18,368 bases of DNA. Source: Chloromonas sp. AAM2. Taxonomy: Eukaryota > Chlorophyta > Chlorophyceae > Chlamydomonadales > Chlamydomonadaceae. The position numbers and the translations under genes were made by a program. Location of the stretch: the NCBI GenBank assembly GCA_004335635.1, contig QAXH01000466.1, positions 1-18,368 on the forward strand, in the 5' to 3' direction. Position 1 is the first letter of the stretch; each line of letters begins with the position of its first letter. The notes under the pieces are model-generated. The model worked only from the letters and a program-made list of their open reading frames with translations, ran no database searches and was not told the DNA's origin. This document shows positions 10,500 to 18,368 of this stretch, piece after piece.

Positions 10500-12287
10500 C
10501 TGCCAGTATACCGCAGTCATTGAGCCCCATTTCCATGTTCCCTGCATGCGCGCAGCTGGTTGACATGACCATGCAGCGCTGCCAGCTGAACCTGCAGCAC
10601 CAGCCCTCTTCCATGCACTCCGCAATGGAGCACCAGGCAGCAGCCAGGCTGCACGAGCTGGTGGCGCGCAGTGCTCTCGCAGAACAGCGCATCAACGCGT
10701 ACATGGAAGTGCAGGTAGGATCAGAAGCCAGTGAATGGGGATCGCAACGGTACTGCTTGCTGTCCTTTCAGTGTCGGGTAAGGACAATGAGCAGAAGCAG
10801 TCGATTTGGAGCGTTGGTTCTGTTTATTATGACTGCGACATTGCCTAGGTTGTGTTTGGTGTAGGGCGCAGGAGGATGCAGCTGTTGGCTCTGACCATTA
10901 GAGACACGATCATATTGTCATGCTGGCTGTTGGGCGCTGGGATCTGTGCTGCAACTTGACAAGCCATCGTGATTTCATATCCAGCTTTTTAGATGGCATG
11001 CTTAGGTCGTGGTTTGCCTGCGCTTTGCGACCCTTGCAGTCCGGCCTACCCGTTGCCAACCTCGACCAGAGCGTTCAGCGGGCACTCCTGCGCAAGCGGC
11101 GGCGCTTGGACACCGAGTTGCTCGCCTGCATGGCCGTCAGCACCGCAGAAGCACTGGCAAAGGTTCCACCTCCTGTGCCAGCACCAGACGACGAGCCTCT
11201 GTGGGCCTATCAACCCAACCTTGTTGAGCTGCTGCAGAAGCAGGCGGCTGCAGGGAAACCGCTTCCTATGGAGCTGTCGCAAGACATGCTTGCTGCGCTG
11301 CAGGCGGGGACGGTGCAGGCGTACGTTGGCCGGGGCGGGCGGGTTGTGCTCTCACGGTGTGATCCACTCACACTCGAACCTTACGGTGATCATGAGGCAA
11401 TGGGTGGGTCAGCTTATGACAACAACAATTCGAGCGGGGCGTTGGCGGACGGTACACCGGCAGGCGCGATACAGGGTGCGAATGGGGCGGACGGAATTCC
11501 TGACGCTGCGTTGTATGGGTTCCAGCCGCAGCCAATGGCGCCCTGGGCCCTGGCGTTTGACGTCGGGCTGTTGCCGGATCACATCGATAAAGCGCCCTAC
11601 ATTGCAGCACACCAGCGGTGGGTGCGGCAGCAGGAGCGGATAGGGCGGCCGGCGGGAGGGGGTGCACGGGTCGGGGCGGGCGGGGTTGGTTTTAATCTGT
11701 CTCCGGGGCCGGTCAAATCGTCACAGGGAGGCGCCGCCGGGGGGCAGGCAGCGGCAGCTGCGCTGGCAGCAGCTGCACGACAGCGAGCAGTGCAGGCGGG
11801 GTCACAAACGGCCACGCACCGGTCGCCTTCGCCCGGTTTAAACCTTGGCGGGGCGCGCCCGTCGCTGTCGGGGACCGGCGGGTCTGCGAATTCGAATGGG
11901 GCAGGCGGGGCGCTGGCGGGGCACAAGCTGCTCCCTCAGGCGCGTGCCACCTCAGGACCTAGCTTCCAGCTCAACAGGGGACCGGGCCGACCGCCCATTC
12001 GGCCGGCACAGGTGTGCAACCAAGTACGGACAGGAGCCACCTGCACTTCACAGCGGAAGCGCTCTGTTGCGAATCTTGCCTTTCCATCCCTCCTGCTGCC
12101 CGAAAGATTTACGCCCAAGCTATGTGCTAGCACCTGTAGCTACGCATGCGGCAAATGTATTGCATGAGCAAAGCGTGACTGACAATACCTTAAAGCATGA
12201 AACATGTGCGTGTGTCTGCTGTGTGTCCTGTCGCAGGGTTCGGGCGCAGATCTGAGTTTGCCCATGCTGGATGCGTCAGGCGCTTGA
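7010..12287 (+). CDS. EPL1: Enhancer of polycomb-like protein, NuA4 complex subunit (10 exons)
   Basis: This gene encodes an Enhancer of polycomb/EPL1 homologue, the nuclear scaffold that anchors the catalytic module of NuA4-type histone acetyltransferase. Exons are 7010-7174, 7391-7529, 8054-8157, 8520-8589, 8828-8934, 9518-9627, 9967-10123, 10556-10714, 11040-12011 and 12237-12287. All introns are GT-AG and the joined frame gives 677 residues ending in TGA. EPcA features in order are an N-terminal SFRARPVDINK (residues 6-16), EIPVPEN (about 71-77), the acidic YDLDNDDEDWL (114-124), FERMLWRLE (about 140-148), the hallmark QVYEYWAAKRKRW (196-208) and DPNPYNVFR (about 224-232). The basic LTRRRREN and helical EKLRQIRENILRSMELAELL follow at about 240-270. 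Residues after about 400 are low-complexity Gly/Ala/Pro sequence in one 972-bp exon, typical of algal proteins and not diagnostic. The start is the ATG just before the SFRARP motif. No TGTAA signal was seen soon after the stop. Identity is very secure. Confidence 0.94.
7939..8022. repeat. 21-bp minisatellite, four copies, in EPL1 intron 2
   Basis: Units at 7939-7959, 7960-7980, 7981-8001 and 8002-8022 follow the pattern TGCATCACAACCCATCCATGC with increasing divergence toward the last copy. The array ends about 30 bases before the intron's 3' splice site at 8052-8053, so it occupies the region where a branch point would be expected. Confidence 0.9.
8206..8319. repeat. Pair of diverged 30-bp direct repeats in EPL1 intron 3
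   Basis: The segment 8206-8235 (starting GTGAGCCTGTCATTGA) is repeated at 8290-8319 (starting GTGCGCCTGTCACTGA) with about five mismatches. The spacing between starts is 84 bp. Both copies lie within EPL1 intron 3. No function is evident. Confidence 0.75.
10452..10497. repeat. (CA)n microsatellite in EPL1 intron 7
   Basis: An uninterrupted AC/CA dinucleotide tract of about 46 bp lies about 60 bases before the exon 8 acceptor at 10554-10555. Tracts of this kind are usually length-polymorphic. Confidence 0.97.
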
Positions 12288-12850
12288 GGGGCTGATGAGC
12301 ACGTGTCACCCACAAAGGAAGGACGGTTGGATTCCCGGCAGCTGTCTTGTAGGACTGATGTAGGGACACACTTGTGTCGGGTTCAATCAGGTCAGGTTCT
12401 GCAGGTTGTTCTCAGTTCATGTGGAGCCTGGTGTGGATGGGTTATCTGAGCATGATAGCTAGCAATGCCCCAGACGAGGATGGTTACTTTCCTAGCCCGT
12501 CCAGATGAACAAAGGTGGAACAGGGAAGTGTGATTGGCGGACAGCGGCGAAAGGGCAGGTCCTGGATGTCTTGTTAGCTTCTGACTGGACAACCAGATAC
12601 TTGCATGATAGCATGTGAGCTCAGGCACATGATCATGTCTGTTCCCCTGATACAGCGCCCGGATACCTTGTCACCGGTAGTGCTTGTCACAATGATGAGA
12701 CCAGTCATTGAGTGGGCACAAGAGTCGACAAGAATTTCTATTTGCTTCTTCTTACAAATCCAGGCAGCTGCTTGATGTTGTTCAAGATGGTCACCTGCAA
12801 GTAGGCACACGTGAACGAAGAATGGAACAGAATGAATGAGGATGAACGAG

Positions 12851-13151
12851 AAAAAAGAGGAAATTTGCCCGTTCTGGGACAATTTGAGTATCTTGCACTG
12901 GAACCAGTGTGGTGTCATTTGTCCTGCATGATTTGGTACACACTTCGCCCACCGTGTACAGGAGTCGAATGAGTGCCAGTCCTGGCACCATCTACCACAA
13001 CACGCGATGGTCACCCCGATGGTCACCCCGATGGTCACCCCATGTGCGATTCACACACCAACACACACTTTACTGGCACACAATGGTTCCTGGCAGTATT
13101 ACAGACATGTTCACGTAAACTGTCCCAAAACTGGCAAACTTCTTTTTTTTC
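12851..13151. mobile_element. Candidate miniature inverted-repeat element (MITE-like)
   Basis: The left arm at 12851-12886 (core AATTTGCCCGTTCTGGGACA) matches the reverse complement of the right arm at 13115-13151 (core AGTTTGCCAGTTTTGGGACA), including the outer poly-purine AAAAAAGAG. Five mismatches fall in a 26-bp core. A second inverted match lies further in: GGAACCAGTGTG at about 12900-12911 pairs with the reverse complement of CAATGGTTCC at 13081-13090. There is no coding capacity, as expected for a MITE. I could not find a target-site duplication at the edges, so the exact ends and the transposon family are uncertain. Confidence 0.55.
13006..13041. repeat. 12-bp tandem repeat, three perfect copies
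   Basis: GATGGTCACCCC occurs three times in a row at 13006-13017, 13018-13029 and 13030-13041. It lies inside the candidate inverted-repeat element. Confidence 0.95.
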
Positions 13152-13680
13152 TAGGCAATGATGATATTTAATCTTCATCAGCGTGACAATGCGAATGGAT
13201 TATGGCTACTACTAAGAGAATTCAGTCTACCACGGTTGGAGGCCTGAACAACCAGCAACAGTTCACAGAATAGACCGAGGACAGCGCTCCCTGCATTACC
13301 ACCATGATTAGGACAATCCGGTTGTCCAGCACTGGTGCAAGATCACAAGTTGCCGAAGCCAACCACAAGATTTATCTCAAGATTGGCGTTCTTCTTTCCT
13401 GTTCGCCTTCTTCGCCTGGAATACCTAATTGATATTCTAGTGCCACGCAACACTAGGCAGCCGGTAACCTGCCTTTGTTTTACTCCATTGTGCCAACACG
13501 GGCCCAACGACTTGAAACTGATGCCCTTCGCCAGTTCGCCCGGCAAGCTAGTTATAATCGCTGTGTCAACCCGTTTGGCATGACAAAATCAAGCGATAAA
13601 CACAAGCAGTAAACACGAGCCGGTCAACACTCAACCTCACCCCCGTCAACCGGACGTTCGTGTGTCCAGGTCTGAAGCAG

Positions 13681-16600
13681 ATGCTGGGGATTGGGCGATT
13701 ATTTAGCTCGCCGAATGCAGCAGAGGGTTTTCGGCAGACATCGCGCATGCCCGAATGGCTTGATGCCATCACATGCCTGCTCATTCTTGTCCTTCCGTCG
13801 ATCAAAGCTCAGCAGTTTGTGAGCGAAAGCGCGGATGGGTACGGTACTCAGAACAAGTAGGTGTGACTGTTGGCTGTTGTTGTGTGATTGTTGGCTGGCT
13901 CACAGGCAACTTACAGGGAACACTCTGGGCCCGAGAGTGCTGTGCAGTGCACTTGTGTCTTGTACTGTGTCCCTGCCCACACATGTGTGTCCCATACATG
14001 TCAGCCTGGATTGACAGTGTCACGTAGAAGGAAGTGTGGAAGGTTGTGAGTGTGTAGTGTGCGGGGCATGTGGGCCAGGCTTTTGTGGCGATTGTGGTCA
14101 ATTGGTTCCAAGCAGGCATTGTGCAGTGAACGCAGGGGCGTGGGCCGTTGCTGAAAGTGCTTATTCATATTCTTGGTTGGAGCACCTATCTTGAACGGAC
14201 CCATGCACCCCACCAGGCATACACACTTGAATGCATGCCACCATTGGTACAAAGGTGTGGATGTCGTGGCACATGAGTGTGTGCACAGCTGGCGCCTGCA
14301 CAGCTGGTGCCTGCACAGCAGGCATACATACATAAATGCATGCAGGCTGCTGGTGGGGCAGGCGAGAACGATGCAGCTGGTGACACCATCCAATGACCAT
14401 GAATTGTAGCACGGTAGCACACACACACACACACCATCAGGCATACATGCATACACATGCATGCACGTGTATGCAATCAGCTGCGTGTGTCCGTACGTCT
14501 TCAGCGTGGTCCCAAACCTGTCCCTGTTGCACCTGTTTTGACCCGCTCGCAGAGCTGGTTTGGTTGGCCTTTCCATTGTGGCCCTGATTGCTCTGCTCAG
14601 CTTGTTCATCTCAACAGTGGGTGAGTGAACAGACAAACTCGTATGGATGCACTCCAAATGAAACGCTACCAATTACAGTCCAGCAGGGCATGACACACAC
14701 ATCGCAACGACAGCCAGCACATGTTGAATAGTGGCAAAGGACCGGCATGTTTGAAGCCAACGCAGCCTTTGCCACAGGAACAGCACCGCCATCTTGCAAT
14801 CCATCTGCCAATGCCATGCCATCATGACATCCCCATTCAGAGGCTGTATCGGCACATGGCCGCATGCCTTCTTCATGCATGTACCTGTGCACATACTTGT
14901 CTGGGCATGGGGATGCCATGTCACACTCACATAGGATGTATGCACTGTATCGCGCCTGTATCGCGTCCATATTGCGCCTGTGCTGTCCCCGTGCAGGTGT
15001 GGCGGTAGCCCTTCAGTACCCCTCTCCCCAGTGCCTGTGGTGGCACATTGAGTACTCGGACGTGGCAGGCAGAAGGGGCTGCTGCTCCGCATACAGGACC
15101 AACATGGGGTGAGCGAGACAGACGCCAAGCATCAGGGGCGTGGGTTGATTGAGACGGCGGCAAGGCAGTGGCAAGCCAGGCCGGCAAGCTCTTAGGCGCT
15201 GCATGGACCTGGGCACGCCATGGAGGGCAAATCACAATGCGCTGCGGTTCTTTGGCAATGCCATTGTTGTACCATCAGCGCTGTCTGTGCTACACACACA
15301 CACACACACACACACGTACATACACGCGTGTGGTGTATGTTCTTGTCTGCCATGCAGAATGCTCTTTGTTTGGGGTCTGTTTGCGGTCATCATGGCCATC
15401 ACCCGCAGCCTCCTGCGCATGATCGTGTGCCTAGCTTTCACACTGCTGGTAAGTGCACAGTGCCGGGTATTCCACGCACAGTGTCACGTTGAGGCAAGGG
15501 TATGAATCAGTGAGGGCGAAAACAGGTGGCCATGGATGATTTAAGTCCTGCCTAGAGCAAAACACACATGCTCGTTGTCATGCATTGATGCCTTTCAATT
15601 GTGATTACCCTCCAGGCTGCTTCCCCTGGGGGCTCCTGCTTAGCTTGGATTTTGCCTTGAAATCTAGGGCTCAAGATCAGATGGGCCAACCGACAGACAC
15701 TGCATGTTGTTTGCAGCACATGCTGGCGGCGTACCTGCTGCGTAAGAAGTTCACGGAGTATGGCTTTCCCTCCTGGGCGGATGCCACTGTGCAATCCACC
15801 GCACAGGCACAGGTAGGTGTTGGCCCCTGTGTGGTTCGGTGCACAACATGTGTGGTTCGTTGCACGTCCTGAGGGTGCTGCTGATTCACGTTCATCAGCA
15901 ATGCGGAAAGTCACAATTTCCCAAGCACCTACCCACACTCCCATTCACATTACCTGATCGGGGAATTGCTGCCACCTAGCATGTCGTAACCTAGCGAGGA
16001 CTGGCTGGTACTGACAGCGGTTGCGTCAGCACCTAGCGATGTGTTAGCACAGAGGACCATGCAAGCCACTGCACCAGTGCCTCATTACCTGTTTCAGGCT
16101 ACAGAACATCGGTCCTGAACTTATGATTACACAACGTAGCTGGATTTCAACAGTGCCCGAGGCAGCCATGGAAAAATGCAACTGCTGCAGCGTAAGGGTG
16201 TTTACAAAGTGTACGTTTGACAGTCAGGCAGCTTGCAACAGCCCTCTGTGTCCATGCACACTGCCATGCACAGGAGGGCGGTGTTGTCCTGGCGCCCGTT
16301 GTGCAAGCGGGTGACATGCCGCCCCGCCGCACCCCACGCAACAACAGGCCTGCGGTCGGCCTGCCCGTCTATTCCATTCCGCTTTACCGTGCAGAGATAG
16401 GCAAGCCTGGCTCGGACACGTGCACGTGCCCCACTTGCCAAGAGTTTCAAGCTCTCGATGCATGGATTGCGTTCACTGAGGGTGCCTCAAACCCAAAGAA
16501 GGATGTGGAAGGTACACCCATGCAGGGCATGCCTGCGGCTCAGGTGGCAGGTTTGGCAGTAGACATGATGCAATCGCCTGTATTGCTCCCAGGCCCATTG

Positions 16601-17104
16601 GGGCCGACCGCGCCCGGCATGAGTCAAGGCATGGGCAGTATACACAACGGCAGGGATGGTTTGGGTGAAGAAAGTCATACAGGGGGGGTCAGCGGCACTT
16701 CACAACGTGCAGCGTCCTCTTCGTCTGCTTCAGTCCCACGTGCCGTCAGCAATGCACGATTGCATTCGCAGCAGGCGTTGGATGGGCGGCCCGTGCTTGC
16801 TTACCCTGTGCCCCAATCGTTGCTAGTGGTGCCTGGGACGCCAGTGCTGGGCTCTGAAGGGCTGTCGATGACTTCTGGAAGCCGATCGCGCCGCAGCAGC
16901 CGTCCCGCTCGCACCGCAGAGCAACAGGAAGCAATGCAAACGCAAAATGCCACGGGTGAGGGATCTGCGAGGTCGCTGCATTCCAACGGGCGTCCGTCTC
17001 GTGCTAGCAGGGACGGATTCGACCCTCAGGCAACAGTGGATGGGTACCTCGTGAGGCAAAGGAGCAGACAGAGCAGGGACAGGGCGGGAAGAGGTCCAAG
17101 CTGA
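13681..17104 (+). CDS. Unidentified multi-pass membrane protein (6 exons)
   Basis: I do not recognise this family. Exons are 13681-13856, 14553-14620, 14997-15108, 15358-15448, 15717-15812 and 16274-17104. All junctions are GT-AG with matching phases, giving 457 residues and a TGA stop. The start is the first ATG after the in-frame stop at 13597-13599; a second Met at residue 23 precedes WLDAITCLLILVLPSIKA, which could be a signal peptide or the first membrane helix. A clear membrane segment follows at about 60-87 (GLVGLSIVALIALLSLF). A loop with WWHIEYSD and two adjacent Cys comes next, then a long hydrophobic stretch at about 120-157 (MLFVWGLFAVIMAITR). After a basic LLRKKF come a Pro/Arg stretch and CTCPTC (Cys 231, 233 and 236). 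The last 200 residues are Ser/Gly/Arg-rich and look disordered. The Cys motif might bind a metal, but this is a guess. TGTAA appears only 782 bases after the stop (17886-17890). Confidence 0.72.
14283..14320. repeat. 15-bp tandem repeat, about 2.5 copies, in intron 1 of the membrane-protein gene
   Basis: GCACAGCTGGCGCCT at 14283-14297 is followed by GCACAGCTGGTGCCT at 14298-14312 and a partial GCACAGCA. It lies in the longest intron of the window (13857-14552), which also contains CA-rich and GCATGC-rich sequence. Confidence 0.85.
15292..15315. repeat. (CA)n microsatellite in intron 3 of the membrane-protein gene
   Basis: A 24-bp AC dinucleotide tract lies about 40 bases before the exon 4 acceptor at 15356-15357. 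Confidence 0.95.
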
Positions 17105-17464
17105 GCCCTCGTGAGGCAAGCCTGTGTGCAAAGGCACGTCCAGGCCTGTTGCATGTGTGCCAAAGCGCAAACCTGGGTGGGTTGTACCAGAACAACTTGC
17201 CACCGGCGCCGGTACTGGGTATACATCCCACAAAAGGTAAAGAGGACGCTGGTAAGCGTGATCAAGGACGCCGAGCAACATGTGCCCAACCACCATGTGA
17301 GGGCACTCATTCCTCTCCTTTCAGAGCTATCCGATACCTCTCACTTGTGGTAGTCGAATCCGCAACCACAACATTGGCTGCTGGCGTCAGGGTCTGCCTT
17401 GGATTTCCCGCCTCGCTTTCGCCTAACTTGACCCTAATCTCGGGTCTTGTTTTTCACATGCCAA

Positions 17465-17486
17465 CCGTACGTGCACAGTCGTACGG
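17465..17486. repeat. Perfect 7-bp inverted repeat
   Basis: CCGTACG (17465-17471) pairs with CGTACGG (17480-17486) around an 8-base loop. It may fold as a hairpin in RNA, but no role is evident. Confidence 0.7.
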
Positions 17487-17670
17487 ACACACTGTCTCCA
17501 CTGCACTCAACGGTCAGGGCAGCACCCACTGTTGAACGGGACCATATGACAGCTGGACCCAGGCACACCCAGTGTTGATAGTTCTCTGGTGCCGCTACCT
17601 CGGGACTTTGACACACAGACGCACACAGCATGTCTCCCAACGGTCGGGTGGGGCCCCCAGCCGTTTAGGT

Positions 17671-17694
17671 AATGGTCCGGCCGACCATTTTTTT
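17671..17694 (+). repeat. 7-bp hairpin followed by a T-tract
   Basis: AATGGTC (17671-17677) pairs perfectly with GACCATT (17683-17689) around a CGGCC loop, and a run of seven T ends at 17694. In a bacterium this would be read as an intrinsic terminator. In a eukaryote a T-run can end RNA polymerase III transcription, but no Pol III gene (A/B boxes or tRNA fold) was seen nearby. Confidence 0.55.
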
Positions 17695-17890
17695 GTCTCC
17701 ATCCGTATTTATAAACTGCGGTCTTACACATTGCACATATTTTTGGCTCATACATGGCTCTGACGTTTCTACACACAGACAATCACATGCTATGTCAGCT
17801 GGCCTGGGGTCTGGAGACATGCTAGTTGGGTTGGTTGCTTTGCCTGGTGCGCTTTGTCTCTGTGAGATTACCTGGTGACCGTGGTTGTAA

Positions 17891-17893
<3 letters not shown>

Positions 17894-17937
<44 letters not shown>
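17894..17937. repeat. (CT)n microsatellite
   Basis: An uninterrupted CT dinucleotide tract of about 44 bp lies just 5' of the retrotransposon-like fragment. It may mark the junction where the element inserted or was truncated. Confidence 0.97.
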
Positions 17938-17942
<5 letters not shown>

Positions 17943-17993
17943 GCTGCTCTTGCGTATTCTTCAACTTCGACGCTTATCTCCCCAGGTCCGTAA

Positions 17994-18143
17994 TTCCAAG
18001 GCGCATTGTTTGCTGTGAGCCGGGAAGGACACATGCCTGAAAGCAGTCCCACGCTTCCGTTGGCAACACCAGCAACACGGCAAGGCTGCCCTGTGTCACC
18101 AATCCTGTTCAGCTTGTTCCTAGGTTGGGCTTGGCCAGGATAG
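17994..18143 (+). pseudogene. Fragment of a non-LTR retrotransposon reverse transcriptase
   Basis: A frame open between the TAA at 17991-17993 and the TAG at 18141-18143 encodes about 49 residues ending TRQGCPVSPILFSLFLGWAW. The block TRQGCPxSPxLFxLFL is the conserved palm motif of LINE-type (non-LTR) reverse transcriptases, and the residues before it (GHMPE, then a Thr/Pro-rich stretch) are in the expected order. The early stop and the absence of an in-frame YADD catalytic box afterwards show that it is decayed. A TDD-containing stretch at about 18196-18210, in another frame, may be the shifted remnant of that box. The element could continue past the right edge of the window. Confidence 0.72.
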
Positions 18144-18368
18144 GACAGTCGTGTCTGGTGCGCAAAACATTAAATACAAGTTCACCTGGTGTGTGACGTC
18201 TACAGATGACGCCTGTGCTTGCATGAACTGCTATTGGTGCTGGGCTGCTGCCCAGCGTAGGGCCGGGACGAGTGCGATGTGAGAGTATTCCATGCATGAA
18301 GCAGCTGCCTGCTGGTGTTCTGCCACCCGTGTGGTGTCTCGTCTGCGTGGCGGCCCTCGATGCCATGA
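18144..18368. other. Sequence to the right edge, possibly decayed retrotransposon
   Basis: All plus-strand frames are interrupted by stops. A minus-strand frame is open from 18366 to 18109 but has no recognisable domain and overlaps the reverse-transcriptase fragment, so it is not called as a gene. The stretch is best seen as a degraded continuation of the retroelement. Confidence 0.35.

Larger units (their letters stand above)
12288..13680. other. Intergenic region between EPL1 and the membrane-protein gene
   Basis: No gene can be supported across this 1.4-kb stretch. It contains a candidate inverted-repeat element (about 12851-13151), a 12-bp triplicate (13006-13041) and one isolated exon-like segment on the minus strand (12756-12794). 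The last few hundred bases should hold the promoter and 5' leader of the following gene. No TATA box or TGTAA signal was recognised. Confidence 0.5.
17105..17890. other. Region downstream of the membrane-protein gene, likely including its 3' UTR
   Basis: No gene is supported. Part of it is probably the 3' UTR of the gene ending at 17104, because the only TGTAA signal on the plus strand is at 17886-17890. It holds two inverted repeats (17465-17486 and 17671-17689) and an A/T-rich TATTTATAAA near 17705-17714 that resembles a TATA box. Short open frames here have no recognisable domain. Confidence 0.45.

Noticed and set aside
10993..11643. 216-residue open frame on the plus strand
   Set aside because: It is an out-of-frame shadow of EPL1 exon 9, where the continuing family-consistent frame is different.
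12012..12167. Extension of EPL1 exon 9 to a stop at 12167
   Set aside because: The frame stays open into intron 9, but a good donor (CACAG|GTGTGC) at 12012 and an in-frame acceptor at 12236 give a short terminal exon. Intron retention is possible but is not the simplest model.
12574..13038. 154-residue minus-strand open frame
   Set aside because: It crosses the candidate inverted-repeat element and the 12-bp triplicate, has repeat-derived residues at its start, and shows no domain.
13250..13370. Short hydrophobic minus-strand stretch (LDNRIVLIMVVMQGALSS)
   Set aside because: It is open for fewer than 60 codons, is bounded by stops, and has no supporting splice partners.
14001..14672. 223-residue open frame on the minus strand
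   Set aside because: It is antisense to exon 2 and intron 1 of the membrane-protein gene, is dominated by Cys/His/Met from CA/TG-rich repeats, and has no domain.
17149..17535. 128-residue plus-strand frame after the membrane-protein stop
   Set aside because: It has no recognisable domain or splice support and probably lies in the 3' UTR.
17671..17694. Bacterial-type intrinsic terminator
   Set aside because: The shape fits, but the spliced genes around it are eukaryotic, so this reading does not apply.

Overview
The window looks like nuclear DNA from an intron-rich eukaryote, most probably a chlorophyte green alga. That is an inference from several features. The genes have many short exons (often 70-160 bp) broken by introns of about 200-700 bp, with donors such as GTGAGT, GTGGGT and GTGTGC and acceptors ending in GCAG. 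The base composition is moderately GC-rich. (CA)n and (CT)n tracts and GCATGC-type motifs are common in noncoding DNA, and the proteins carry Ala/Gly/Ser-rich tails. No bacterial operon signals, rRNA, tRNA or CRISPR array were seen. The species cannot be named from sequence alone.

Layout. Positions 1-881 are mostly noncoding, with short tandem repeats and one weak, possibly decayed coding stretch. Positions 882-6244 (minus strand) hold a 12-exon gene for RTF1, the Plus3-domain subunit of the Paf1 transcription-elongation complex. Positions 6245-7009 are a shared divergent upstream region. Positions 7010-12287 (plus strand) hold a 10-exon gene for Enhancer of polycomb (EPL1), a scaffold subunit of the NuA4-type histone acetyltransferase. 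Positions 12288-13680 are intergenic and contain a candidate miniature inverted-repeat element of about 300 bp. Positions 13681-17104 (plus strand) hold a 6-exon gene for a multi-pass membrane protein of unknown family with a cysteine motif and a long Ser/Arg-rich tail. Positions 17105-18368 contain microsatellite and hairpin sequences and end in a decayed non-LTR retrotransposon fragment that keeps a recognisable reverse-transcriptase motif.

The two recognised genes are transcribed away from each other from one spacer of about 0.77 kb, and both products act on chromatin during transcription (H2B ubiquitylation and H3K4 methylation through Paf1C; H4/H2A acetylation through NuA4). A shared promoter is plausible but not proven. 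Reconstructing all splice junctions gives uninterrupted frames for all three genes (631, 677 and 457 residues). I found no convincing new biological system. The most interesting items are an RTF1 intron flanked by an exact 8-bp direct repeat, a G-triplet tract just inside another RTF1 donor site, the candidate MITE, and the unidentified membrane protein.
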